Assembly: GCA_034336665.1 (NCBI GenBank)
Contig: JAPFBE010000013.1
Span: 23,043,056 to 23,107,055 of the forward strand
Direction: 5' to 3'
Length of the DNA stretch: 64,000 bases
Source of the DNA: Luscinia megarhynchos
Taxonomy: Eukaryota > Chordata > Aves > Passeriformes > Turdidae
How positions within the stretch are numbered: the first letter of the stretch is position 1; each line of letters begins with the position of its first letter. Below the pieces are notes generated by a model. That model ran no database searches. It saw only the letters and a program-made list of their open reading frames with translations, and was not told where the DNA came from. The position numbers and the translations under genes were made by a program. This document shows, piece after piece, positions 1-12,597 of this stretch.

Positions 1-3000
1 TCAGCTTAAGAGCTTAATGGTGGGAACTTCTGGGGGATGAGGTACTTCATGCCTTAAGATTATTGCCTTCACCAGTCTCATAAATAACACAGTAGGAACT
101 TCAATAAGATAGACTGCATCTTTTTCTTCAGGCAGAAAATTGCACACCATTCAGTGATTTATACAAATGCCGAGTAGCCATTTGCCTTGTCAGACAGATG
201 AACATTATGGAAATCTTTTCTCACGTGCTGTCGGAAAGCTGAAAGGCAATCTACTACACAATTGATAGCAAGGCTTTGGCAAAGAAGGAGCAAATAGTCT
301 GTCCTCCATATCCTGACTGGAGAGAACAATATACTGACAAGGTGAATAATGACAATGAAGCACTGGAATAGTTGCTCCGTTTGGGTGGTGTGAAGCCTCT
401 ACCACACAAATGCTTTGGAAAATGGTTTTACAACTTCCAGGAAGAACACTAGTGAAGCTGTTGCTGTCTTTTGAAAGAGAATTGATTAGCATAATTTCTC
501 AAAATCTGTGAAGGCCTACAGTTCAGCAAAAACTACAGTATCTTGTCAGGATCAAGGCCCCACAGGCAGGCATTGTTAAGCCAAGCCAGACAAGATGGTT
601 GACACATCAGTATGAGGCCCTCAACTCCCACTGCACTGACTTCAGCATTGCAAAACATCTGCTGAAGACAACAGGAATTAAGCATGAATGAAGAAAAGGA
701 GGACTCGTCCTTGATATTCAAATGGCAAGAAGCTCCTAGGGTATGGGCAGAAAAGAGCACTCTGTCTCATACAAAGACATTGTAAAACCCTTCACTTGAG
801 TTGCTTGATGCAAAATATCTCTGCTCACTCATGCTGGAGCAGCTAAATTGTGTTACTTTCTATAAATCCTTCCTGTTGTCAGTGGGTTGCCTTTTACTTA
901 TGGTCATTGTCCCTTTTGTTGCTACCAAGGAAAGAAACATAGCAGAGAGATTTTATTTAATGAGCCATCACATTTAAACATCACTTGTCTCAGCTGTTTT
1001 CCTTTTCTCATCTACCTTTGTTCATTAAACTGCACCCTGCTTAGTTGTTAACAGCATAATCACGGGGAGCAATAGCATCATGAGATTCCTTGTACCAGCG
1101 TGATGCTGCTACCCCTGCTGCTTTCCCCCTATTCACAAGCTCTGATGGGGTTGTGCTTGCCTAGCATTACAGGCTAGCAGCAACAGCTTCAGAGCCAGCT
1201 TATTCTGAAGGCTGAACAGCTGGAACTGCACTTCCCCATATGGAGCAAGGTTTCAGATGGATTTTCTTTTCTTGATGCTGCCTGTGACGTTCACCTTGTC
1301 CTTCTGCACATCTGTTGCAGCCAGTTGCCAGTCCCTTGCCTCTGCAGAGGGCATGGGGCAAGGGGAAGGGCCATTGGTCTGCTCTGTACAGATGGCATGT
1401 CAGCTGTGGCAACATTCATCAGGGATGGGGACAAAAAAATGTGAGGTAAAGGAGTGGCATTTGTGCCCCTCTGCAAAGGTGCTGCAGGAGATTCTTCTGC
1501 ATAAAGGTTCTCCTGTGCTTCTTTCTCTACCCAGGAACTTCAGCAATCCTAACCCAGGCAACCTAAGACAAGCAAGCAGCGGAAGCAGCAGCCTCGCTAA
1601 CAGGGCTTGCCTTAGGGCTCTGGGACAAGGGAGCTACTTGCTCCAATCATTCCATGACTGCAGAGATCTTAGCCAGAGCTAGTGAGCAAAGACAAATGTA
1701 ATTTCCACAGGTCTAGTTTTCATGTGCATGCTGAAATATGAGCCAAAAAAATTCCCCTTGCATCCCTGACCCTCTTGCTTAGTCAGTTTTGGGGAGGAAA
1801 GGTACATGCATTGACTCTTACCATGGTTCATTTTTAGCATGAAGAACCATAATGAAACTCAGACTCAGAGTCTATTCTTTACCCTGTGGCTTACACTGCC
1901 CTCTCTTCTCAGCTGTCCAGCACAGGAACATTCAGATCCTGATGGATGGCACTTCATACCTGTGAGGGCAGTGCAACTGCAGTACCTGTTGCTTGTCATG
2001 TTACCTGCATGAAGAAACACATGATGAGTTTAGCTCACAGCTAAACCAGTGGTGGGAGATGCCAACTGTGGAGCTGTCACTCTTCTGGTCCATGACCAAA
2101 CGGCTGAGTCTGGAATAGCCATGAGTGGGACAATGACCCCACAGTGCTAATACAGGTCTTGTTAACCCTTCCAGGAAGACAGGTCCTCAAAGAAAGTGGC
2201 CATGTCCTTCCATCTGCACCACCATTAGCTGGCTCTGTTACGTTTCTCGCCTATACGAGACAGACTGAGAGTTTGCATGGGATCTCATCAGAGGATAAAT
2301 CAAAGACCCGAAGTTCATGAAAACAGGGAAGACCAGACACAAGGAAGACATTTCTGAGAGCATATTGTAGGATCAAATCCCTGCAGAGATGGTTAAATTT
2401 GAATATTCTTCCCAAGCCATTAGAAATACTCAGTAGATACTGTAACCTCCCACCAGTGGGAAGGTTAACATCAACCTCAAAGTCACATGCCAGTTTTCCA
2501 GTTGCTCAACCTTCTTGTGAGCTGAAGGCAGCCAAGGCAGAAAACATTCACATATTTGGATGTGCATATTCCCATTCTATACTATGCACTGTGTGCAAGC
2601 AATTCTGCCTTGACTCCTGGATAACCCTGGGCCCCTTTTCTTGGGCTAAATTGGCCATTACAAGTACCATGCTCACAAGAAGTATTCCTATGGCAGAAAG
2701 AGAAACCAAGAGGCAGAACTTTTCTAATGGGTGGCAATTGTGCTTGTCAGCACCCAAACCATGCCACATATACATGCACACATGGTGCTGGGCCCACCTT
2801 TCTCAATTAGACAGGCTGTGGCTACTTTTCTGCAGACAGCTCAGCCTCAGCAAGTCGGAGCTGAACATCTACTTCTCCAAGGCTTAACCCAGTGAGCACT
2901 GTGAGTGGGGCTCAACCTCTTTCATTGTGCAACACCACTCCAGTCTTACAGAGGAACAGAAGAGTTGCAACTCCTCCATACTCACTAGACGTTCCTGATT

Positions 3001-6000
3001 AATTTCTCCTTTTTTTACCCACCCAGGTTGGAAAAAACTCTTCCAGCCTTGTTAATTATTCTGTATACCTTCCCTTCTCAGGAAAAAATGGCACTTTCAT
3101 AACACACTGGCATAGCACAGCTAATTCCTCTTTTATGAAGGGCTTGATCCAGAGCCAGTGAAGTTTCTCTTGCTCCTCTTTGATTCTTGTTGTCCAGACT
3201 CAACTTATTCTTTTCAAGCTAAGCTCTTTATTCAGCAATATCCTCTAGATTTGGTCAGTGCAGGGAAATTTTACCAGTATAAACTAGGTTATGAAATTGA
3301 AAACTAAGTAGTTTTACTGGTGAATATATGGATAGAAACTCCTTTGCCCCTTTGTTTTAGTGATGTTTTGGAAGAGGCTTAAATGAAACCAAAAAGTCAT
3401 TTATTCTAAAAGAATGCCTGCAGGAGACATAAACCAATAGTGCCTTAATTATGCCTGTATGCTCATTTTGATTGCTTTAATGTTTCTAATTACAGTGTTG
3501 ACACTTCTCCCATTTGACAAGCAGGGAAGACAATTTGGCTCGACCAAGGAAGCTGGAGCATGAGTTATGGGAGATGTACATCACCTTCCAGAATGGATTG
3601 CTCCTGCCAGCTTGGAAGGAAAGGATGTTCTCACTGACATTCTGTTTTTTCAGCTTGTTCTTCCGCTGAGGCACTGATGGGGCAGCATTTTCAGTGACAA
3701 TGGTGGAAATGAACATGCTGCTATTACCACTTCTGGCAAGAAAACTTTGTGGACATATGCAGAATCATTGAAAACAAAGTTGAAAGAAACTGCAAAGAAT
3801 GATGTCTGCTTTCCTTGTGGAAGAAGACAAGATTCAGTGTGTTCATCCAAACTTCTGTACAGGCAGAAGGCTTCAAGCCATTTATTCCTGTGCTTAATTA
3901 CTGTACCATTAGTAAAGGCTTCTTAATGTCTAACAAGATCTTCCTTTTGTTTAAGCCAATTACATATTGTCCTATCCCCCTGGAGACAGAACTGATTATT
4001 ACTTTCAAAGCATGTTAAAGCCAATACAAATTTATCAACAAAGGCTGGATTGTGAGTGAGGTATCTCAAGACTGACAGTTACATACATTTGGATGAAATC
4101 CATGGCCTGGACAATTTTTAAGGGGTCTCCAAAAACAATATGAGTGCTAAAAAACTTCACTACAGAAAAATTTAATCCAATTTGTTTAGATGGAAGAAAG
4201 GGATAGGAGCTTTTAACTATTGCCTGCAAAAACATGCTTCTCTTACATCCAGAAGAATGTTAATTCAGATCCCTTAATAACATAATCCAAACTATAATTT
4301 AATTGGTAAGCAATAGATGATATTTATATCTTAGTAAATTTAATCAATGTATTGAATGTCATCTAGTCTCTCAGCTCTAAGATTGCAGCACCAAAGTTGC
4401 AGTTGCCCAAGTGTTCGTGGTCAGACAAGGTTTCTGTCACTATTCACTGAGGAGACAAGACAGCCCATCTAAAACAGCAAAAAGGGATGAAAAAGAAAAA
4501 CCTCCACAGAAGTCAATAGAGTAATGCTTCAGATAAGCCTTTCACTCTCTTTGTAATCACTTCCACCCCATTTTTAGTCTCAGATTTAGTCCCTGTGTGT
4601 GCTCAGGGCCAAAAATAAACCTTTTTATTTCCCTCTGAAAACACTGAACCTTTAAAGGTAAGTGGGCCAACTCCTCTGAAGTCAGCACTCCTTTCCTGGT
4701 TCATTCTCTAATGCTCTCTTTGACCACATTCCAAGAAAGTTGCCAGTACCCATCCTGCCCCCTTCCACACATCATCCTAGATCACCTGTTTGCAGCATCT
4801 GGCACCCCATGCTCCGGGGAGAGCACATCTGGTCTGGTTTCTATAGGCACCGAGACTGCTCCAGGCTTTCCAGAAACAGTAGTTATGCAGAGCCAGGTGG
4901 AGCATGCACTTCTCCATTCCCTGCAGATTAGAACAATTATGAAAGTTAAAGTGAATTACCAAAAATGTGAAATGAGTGCATGTGAAAGCATGTTAAGCTC
5001 TGCATGGATATTTGGAGATAAGTGACATTTGCTTTGCTTTTGTTTAATTGTCAACATAGTGAATGGTGATCATTTTCCTTCTGTATCAGAAACCCCATAT
5101 AGAGGTTAAGTGCACTACAACTTCTGCACATTACCTCACACCTCACACTAACTTGTCTTAACTCCCCATGTAAACAAGCCCTCAGGGGACTGTTTTTTTC
5201 CTCTGTCATGTGATGGTTCACTTTGTCACAAAGTGAAATGCATCAGAGAAAACCATTTGCAGTGAGTTTTCCCTCAGTTGTGCCTGCAGTGACATCTTTG
5301 TTGTGAATTTCTGCAAAACTTCTCTCTCTGCCTAAGCTTATGGGGTTTTTTTCTTTTTCACACACATATATTGGAAGAGCTTATAATTGGTAAAGCAGCA
5401 TCCCTCTACCACGCAAAGAGGGAACTGCTGGCCTGATCTCCAGGTGAAGTGAAGAGATGATCTAGGGAGATTAACTGCTGGGCTAAGGATCACACAGGCT
5501 GTCCACATCTGAACCCAGACCTCTTCTACCTCTTTTCTCCTCCTCTCGTGGATTTTTCCTTATTAGAAATAGACAATGAGCTTCTTCAAACCTCAGGATC
5601 ATGCCAGGTTTGTGGGAAAGAAAAAAAATAAAAATTACTGCTATCAGCATGACTATCAGCAAGGGACAAATCTTTCCCTCTCCCTCTCCCCCTCATATTC
5701 CATCCTCCCTTCTTACTTAAGAGCAGTAGGAGACCTTCACATTAAGATACTGAACCCATCACAGTTGGAATAGACAAAGTGAAAAGGGAGGTGATGGAGG
5801 CTGAGATAATGTATTTTTAGTCATTTCAATGAATTATGGAGATGTGAAGCTGATAATTTATTGAAGAAGGGAAACAGGGGACTCTATGTAAATGTTTTCA
5901 GATGAATAATTAATGTGCCTTTCTAGCATCAGGGGGTCTTTAATTAAAGCCTCTGTTAAACAAGGGAAAGCAGATAGGCCTGGCTCCTTGCAGCAGCTAA

Positions 6001-6116
6001 TTGCACCTTCCCCGTGTACAGCTACAATTCAAATACAAAGAACTATTTGCATCAATAAAGAAGGACAGATCCTACTAGAGTGAGTAGTGAGAGACTGTAG
6101 AGGCCAGCTGAGTGAT
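1..6116. other. Non-coding DNA, no gene recognised
   Basis: I see no exon with recognisable protein similarity flanked by splice sites on either strand. Open frames here are short (at most 162 codons) and have no family signature. A pyrimidine-rich CTCCC-type tract lies near 5672-5692. In human the region left of TEX55 is the very long first intron of IGSF11 on the opposite strand, so this may be IGSF11 intron; that is an inference from synteny and not seen in the sequence. Confidence 0.5.
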
Positions 6117-6805
6117 TGCCCTGGTTTGGAGGGCTGGCGTCTGCCAAGAAAGGCAGGAGCTTCTCTTTGAAATGGACAATGTGTAAACCCCCTCCCTTCA
6201 AATTATTATAATTTTGAAATTAAGGGCCTCTCAGGCAAAGACATGGGAATTAGGAATAACAGTTCTTTACTAGGAAAATTAAAAATAGAAATACAATATT
6301 ACAATGAACAAAAACTCAAAACACTGACAGAGTCAGAATACAACCTGACACACCCCGTCAGTCAGGGTGTTGATAGCAGTCCAATTAAATGGTGGCTGCA
6401 GTCCTCCTGAAGTGACAGATGTGGTTCAGTTGAAGCAGTGGTCCTGTAGAAGGGTGCAGTTTTCCTTTGAAGGTCCAGTGATGATGTGGAAAGGCCCACA
6501 AAAATCTCAGTTTTTATCTAGGTAGGAAAGGCTTGGCTCCTCCCCCTGGCTGGAGCATTTTACAATGGCATGATGTAATTTTATCAGTCATACAGTGGGA
6601 CTTAATGGCCCATTAGCAGATGATATCTTCCTGGAAGAAGGATGGGTTATGGAAAATATAAAGATGACTGCCCCACCTGGTTTTAAAGATGGCCCGTTAG
6701 CAGACAATATGTGCCACGGAAATAAGGATCACTGCCCCATCCAGCTTCAACAGATGGTGATAGAATACACATTTCTGGTCACATCCTGTATTGCAACCCA
6801 AGACA
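6117..6805 (-). mobile_element. Solo LTR of an avian endogenous retrovirus
   Basis: Read on the - strand the block starts TGTCTTGGGTTGCAATACAG and ends with CCAGGGCA, so it has the TG...CA ends of a retroviral LTR and is 689 bp long. The flanks are GTGAT on the left (6112-6116) and GTGAC on the right (6806-6810), a 5-bp target duplication with one mismatch. There is no gag or pol beside it, so it is a solo LTR left by recombination. The sequence resembles LTRs common in songbird genomes; this is recognition from memory and I could not search a library. Confidence 0.6.
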
Positions 6806-6810
6806 GTGAC

Positions 6811-9800
6811 CCCAGGCTTAGGTGGTCTGCATCATATTTTAAGATAGCTTGGCATATAGGCCAAATAAGGGGGAGTGGGAAAGAGAAGATGAAGAGGGTA
6901 CTCTGACCACAAGGCTTGAAGGAATGCAGAAAGACCCTCACAACCATCTGTGGATTACAGGCTCTTCAAGAGGGACCTACTGATAGGGTTATCCAGGGTC
7001 TTGCTGTCACTGTGTGACATATTCGCCTTCCAAAATCCTGTTCCATACCATGCCTGCCTTCCTGTTCCAATGCCAGGAATAGGTTCACATCAGAGGGGAG
7101 CACAGCAATGAGGTACTGTTCACAGGATGGAGCAAAAAGACAAACCAGAGTCTTCCCAGTACCCAGCTGCAGTCTTTATGCACCCTCCTCAGGCACCACT
7201 CCCCTCATCTGAACTTCATGTCTGGACCCTTCCTTCCTTCAGGGCTTTCACAGCTGATGGAGACAGGATTGGATGAAGGTTCACTGTGGACTTCAGCCAG
7301 AACACAGCATCCCCTCCCTCTCGCGCCATGTGATGGTGAGACCAAATTTAAGCCTTCTGCCTTATAAGGACCCAGAAGGTCAGTGACTACTTTCCAAGAG
7401 AATGTATAAAACCATAATAGTTTCAGGAACTAGAACGGGAGAATAAAGGTATGACAAAACTTGTCTCAGTTAATACTGGTGAGAAGCTTCTAATACAATC
7501 GCAAATATGACTTATTTAAATGCCACAGGAACAGCAGGTAAATTTCCAAACAAGGAGCAGTCTTGTTTTTCTTGAGAATGTTATCTAAACTAGACACAGA
7601 TTAACTAGTTTTAACTCCTTGGCAAAGAAACTATCCCACTTTTTTCGTTCATCGTTATCTCCAGTAACATTCCTGGTAACATCGCAGTTGAGGGGAGAAG
7701 AGTCAGCTGAAACTTTATTTTTAACCAAAAGGGTTAAATCTAAGGTAGGCTAAACAGGTTCCCAAAGCAAATATTTCCAAACACAGAAGCTAATAACGTC
7801 TCTCCTGCACTGCCGAAGACTGGACTGAAGGAGAGCTCAAGGGATACCTAGTCTATGCCAGTCATCTATGAAAGAGGTTTGCTTATCCCGTTGCCTCCCA
7901 CTTTCTGAAGCCATACTTGAGGCACTCCCTTTCAGTAAACTTTGAGTAAAAAGACAATTCAGAGAACATCCCTTCAAGAAAGGTCTTGCTGATTTCTGTA
8001 AACATCTTGCCTTTCAGGAAAGCCCCGAATCTTCAATATTGAGAGCACGTGTTTTCTGTTTGCCCACACCAATACTCTTGACAGGCCTGACATGCCTGCG
8101 AGCTCAGCGAAGGTCTACTGCTGAGCTTTGAAAAGGCAAGCATTGCAAAAAGGTCTCGGAGTCTGCCGCACTCCGAGGCCCAGCGAGCAGCTACGAGGCT
8201 CTGCTGCTCTCTGCTGGGAAATGCGAGCAGAGTCCGTGCTGCAGGAAGTGCCAGCACACAAAACTCAGAGCCACCTGTACAAGCGCAGACACATTGGTAT
8301 AGTCTCCTCTTCACCATCGCTGCCAGAAGCACACCCACATCAACATTTGCTGGTACAGGAGCAGTCTGAATGCAATTTAGCAGCCCTAGTCAACCCTCTT
8401 CCCCTTGCACCCCAGCCCTCTAGCTCATAGAGGACTTGGCTTTCTCCATTCCCTTGCACTAACACTGCTCTCCTCCCACCCTGTTTTCTTCTCAAAAACC
8501 CTCTGGATTGAGGGCAAAACAGTTAACCCACCACTAAGGTAAGGAACCAATGTGCAGGACAGCCTCATGACCCCCCCAGAGTCACCAGTCAGTACACAGA
8601 TGAGCAGAGACGTCTCCCCACAGACCCCAAGCCTCTGACTCACAGCTTGGGGTTTTTTTGATCATTGTTCCATGACCTAAAGCTGGTCTTTGTTCACCAG
8701 AGCTCAGGAAGGCTTTAACTATGTCTGGCTGCAGCCGTGCAAAACCAAGAGTTTTGGGACTGCAGCGTGCAGAGAACCACAAGACCCTGGTTGTGGGTAT
8801 TGACTAGGCTGCCACAGCTCATGGATCATGAGGCAGGTGAGCTCCCTGCTCCAACCACCAACCTCAGCCTTGAAGAAACCCTGGCTTCTGACAGCAAATC
8901 CTGCACAAAGGAGGGGGACAAATCGCCCAGCCTGGTGCTGACCAAGGCCCTCTACCCCTTTAAGCAACGACATTTAAATTTATTGATATGTTTCATCCCA
9001 TGCATCTCATTACAATTTTCAAGTAGCGGATGAGGCGACCAAAATTTGAGATAGGCGTTTTCAGGATTTGGCTATTATATATGTATTTTACAGCTCAGTA
9101 AAATAAGAAGAAATATTCAAAGTAAACAGACTGTGGAAAGTGATATCTTCCAACTCTCCACTGCAGACTTACAAGAAACCAATCAAAGAGGCTCAAGAGT
9201 GGTTTGCGCATAATTTATTAACCCAAAAGGGGCTGCATTGTTAACCAACATTATTTATAGTGAGCAGCTCAACCATCTCTACTGAACAACTGTGCAATAC
9301 TGTGGGGACAAATGCAGTGAGTTACTACAGAAATAGGACAAAACCAGCAGCAGGTCTTTGTTACAGCTGTTAGAAAAAGCGTCCCCAGGAGACAGACACT
9401 GAATCTCTAATGGCTATCTTATTTCTCTGACAATTTATTTACGTTTTAACTTAACAGCAGGAATGATAGCCATAGTTACACAGTGATTCCCAATAAAGGA
9501 GTGTATTGCTAATCTGCAGCTGGTGTTTAAGTTCCAGACTTAGCACACAGTGCCATATAAATAATAATATAATAATACATTTTTGCTTTCCATGTGTAGA
9601 AAAAAGCCACATGATTTATCTTACATAAGCATTATATTTAAGGCATTATTTTGCTCAGAATTTTTAATGCTTTTAGAATGCATCTTCTGCTTTTTTTAAT
9701 CTGTTCTTTTGAAAGAATAAACAAAGCAGTGACGCTTATTTAATAGAGTCATTCATCTTACTTCCCTGTGCAAAATCCTAGCTTTCCAGACCAAGCAGCC

Positions 9801-10744
9801 AGATCCCTGCAGTAGGCAGTAGGGCTGGAAATGGAGAGATCTGCTGTTTACCAATGAGGCACAGATGAAAGGAACACATGGGGCTCAAGATTTACCCACA
9901 GCATGACACTATTTGAAGCCAGCTGGCAGCTAAGAACTGAGGAGAAACCCATGGGAGAAGTCTTGCAGGGAGCCATGCTGTGGAGAACACAGCACTGGGA
10001 TAGCTCAGCACACAACCACTCTAACACACAACTGATATCAAGATGCCTCCTTCAGATAAAACTGTATCAGCAGTTACAAAAAGCCAGCAGTCACATGCTG
10101 TCTGGAATCATCACTGTCACATGGACAAATGGGAGATGCAAGAAGGGATCAGAGAGGGCATGCTGGCATCCCATGAGTGCAAACAGCAGTGCTCCAGTGC
10201 AAGATGATCTGAGTGGTCAGTGTGGCTGAGTATATGGACAGCATTGTCATGAACCTGGTACTGGAGCAGTGAGGCAGCTGGTTCTCTTAAAAGGCCAATG
10301 GCATAACCTGAAAAACACACACAAAGTGAACTGCTCTGAATGGAAGTGACATCTGTAAGTTTAGAACAGCTTATGAAGTCCTGGATCTCCCCTCCTCCCA
10401 TCCCCATAAGCACTCATGGCAGTTTCAACCAGTTGTTTCAAACCCAGCTCTTGTCAGACTGGAGCATGAACCACAATACGTCAGAAGCTGGTTCCTGTGG
10501 TAACCCAGCACAGCTTTTATCTTTATCCTTTCATCTCCTCTTTGGGGAAAACTGGCAGTCTGTTTTATTTGCTTTTTCTGATGAAGTTCATCACGCAAAA
10601 CACCGTCTGGATCTGTGTAAAACTGAGAACAGGAGAAAGTACCTCTCACATCAATGTACGTGAAAATATTTCTCTCAGCACACTCCTACCCTACCTCTTG
10701 CTTCCTTGCTTCCCTGCACAAGCTACTTGACAGGTTCTTTTCCG
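6811..10744. other. Non-coding DNA, no gene recognised
   Basis: No supported exon on either strand. A stretch at about 8,080-8,420 is somewhat richer in CpG and GC than its surroundings and has overlapping short open frames on both strands, but no splice-flanked coding pattern and no family I recognise. The AT-rich part around 9,540-9,740 also shows nothing. Confidence 0.5.
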
Positions 10745-10807
10745 GGACCAAGACCAGAACCAGAACCAAGACCAGAACCAGAGGCAGGACCAGAGAAAGG
10801 ACCAGGG
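10745..10807. repeat. Short minisatellite, ACCAGA-type units
   Basis: Imperfect tandem copies of a 6 to 12 base unit close to GACCAGAACCA run for about 60 bases. Read as coding it would give a Pro/Thr/Arg-rich low-complexity string, but there is no gene here. Confidence 0.7.
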
Positions 10808-10869
10808 CCTGTGCCATGTACCACTACCAGTGACATCCTGGCCTGTACAATTCCTGTATCAGGAATTGT

Positions 10870-11432
10870 GTGAGCAGCAGGACCAGGGCAGTGATTTTCC
10901 CCTTGTACTCAGCATTGGGGAGGCCACACCTCAAATCCTGTCTCTTCTGAATTAAGCCCACTTCTGAGCCCCTTAAGTACAAGACATTGAGGCGCTGGAG
11001 TGCGTCCAGAGAAGGGCAATGGCTCCAGTGAAGAGTCTGGAGCACAAGTCCTACAAGAAGCAGCTGAGGGAGCTGAGGGATGCTTAGCCTGGAGGACAGG
11101 AGGCTCAGGGGGAACCTTGTAACCCTCTTCAACCTTAAACAGATTGCAGCCAGATGGGGGTTGGTCTCCTCTTCCAGGCAACCAGCCACGATAGGGCAAG
11201 AGTCGTAAGCTGCGCCAGGAGAGGTTTAGGTTGGACATCAAGAAGAATGTCTTCACAGAAAACGTCATTAAACATTGGAATGTGCTGCCCAGGGAGGTAG
11301 TGGAGTCACTGTCCCTGGACATGTTTAAGCAAAGACTGGATATGGCACTCACTGCCATGGCGCAGCTGCCACGGCGGTGCTCGCTCATCGCATAGACTCG
11401 TTCATCTGGGAGATCTTTTCCCACCGATTAGC
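10870..11432 (+). mobile_element. CR1 LINE fragment, 3' end
   Basis: The block carries the typical CR1 3' region: GGAGTGCGTCCAGAGAAGGGC near 10,998, the AAGAAGCAGCTGAGGGAGCTG stretch, TTGGACATCAAGAAGAATGT, the CTGCCCAGGGAGGTAGTGGAGTC segment and GACATGTTTAAGCAAAGACTGGA near 11,320. It continues as a diverged copy of the CR1 end to about 11,432, with extra C and G changes, where it runs into the CpG-rich block. The coordinates of both ends are approximate. The copy is 5' truncated, as CR1 copies usually are. Confidence 0.8.
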
Positions 11433-11960
11433 CCCGCCCTGCAATTCCCCCCTCACCCAAAATGGCCGCACGGCCACTCAGCGCCCGCGTGACACTGGCG
11501 GCAGCGCCCGCCGAGCACGTGACGGCAGTTACCGCGGCAACCGCCGCGGCTTCCCGCGCCCAGGCCCCACCCTCGGCTACGGCGAGCGGCGAGCGGCAGA
11601 AAGAGACAGTGCCGGCGGGGGCGAAGGGCCCCCTGCTCTTCCCTGCAGAGCCGGGGCCAGGTGAGGGAGAGCCCCGGCTGGGAACCGCTCCCCCTCTTCC
11701 CTGGCTGCACCGCCCCGCCTCGCCCCCTGCCCTTCCATGCAGAGCCGGGTGCAGGTGAGGGAGAGCCTCGGCCGGGATCAGCTCCCCCGCTTCCCTGGCT
11801 GCACGACCCCACCGTGCCCCCGAGCGCCCCGGCCCGGCCCCCCTCCGCCCACCGCCTCCCTTCTGCACGAAGCGAAACCCGTTATCAACAACCCGTTGTC
11901 CCCAGGAACAACACCCTCCTTCCCAGTTCCAGGTGGATGAGCGCAAGTCTTGCTCCGCCT
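11400..11960. promoter_or_regulatory. CpG island, candidate TEX55 promoter
   Basis: A block of about 560 bases is dense in CpG and G+C, against an AT-rich background. It lies directly upstream of the TEX55-like exons and has CAG|GTGAGG splice-donor matches at 11,660 and 11,754 on the + strand. In human, TEX55 and IGSF11 start head to head a short distance apart, so the same island may also drive IGSF11 leftwards. I could not identify an IGSF11 first exon here. An ATG at 11,462 opens a 98-codon Ala/Pro-rich frame that runs through the first donor; it could be a TEX55 N-terminus but has no independent support. Confidence 0.6.
11640..11808 (+). repeat. Two-copy tandem repeat of 94 bp in the CpG island
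   Basis: Two adjacent diverged copies share the order TTCC(C/A)TGCAGAGCCGG, CAGGTGAGGGAGAGCC, TCCCCC and CTTCCCTGGCTGCAC. The GT of the splice-donor-like CAG|GTGAGG is at 11,661 in the first copy and 11,755 in the second, giving a period of 94 bp. Confidence 0.7.
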
Positions 11961-12597
11961 CGGTCCTCCTCCAGCGCCCCGCTTCAGGCAGCATTGCAGA
12001 AACCGGGACTAGGGATGCGAGGAAGAAACAGGGCAGGACGGCCTGCACTCAGTCACAGTCTAGGGATGGGAGTGTGGGGCAAGGATACAGCACAGTGCAC
12101 AGCCAGCTGCTCAACGGGTAGATGGGTAGAGCCTGCACAAATTTCTGCTGCTGCTGTCAGGGAGCAAAAGTGTGGCTGCACAAAGCAGGGAATGAGGGCA
12201 GCCACATTGCAGGCAGTGTGCACATAAGAGGGCTCAGCTCACAGGCAAGGAAAGGTCATAAGTCGGGTCTGGGATCCATCCAGGGGACTTCCATAGAGAC
12301 AAAGCTACCTGGAGTATACACTCAGAGTCACCCTAGGAAAACTAGTCAGTTAGTGAGGATCAGGCACAAATACAACTGCTGCATAGCTCAGACTAGTTCT
12401 GAGCCAGAGGTTAAGTAGAGTTCCTGTGATTATGCAGGAAGTGCAGGTGGGACCAGTCAGAGAAATAAACCCTATTAGTGCATGCTTTAAGTGTGGCTGT
12501 AGCATATTTGCAGAGGATGGAGTAATGTGCTGTGTCTAGTCTGAGATAGATGTTTAAAATACTCTTATTCTTTATCTGCTAAATATTGTAGCAAGGG

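Noticed and set aside
1257..1682. A 141-codon + strand frame with a signal-like start (MDFLFLMLPVTFTLSFC)
   Set aside because: No domain, no splice context, and overlapping - strand frames of similar size; compatible with chance.
11428..12048. A 206-codon - strand frame with a signal-peptide-like start (MQAVLPCFFLASLVPVSAM), considered as IGSF11 exon 1
   Set aside because: It does not resemble the IGSF11 N-terminus, it reads through CpG-island sequence with Gly/Ala/Arg-rich bias, and it has no matching splice donor after a short signal exon.
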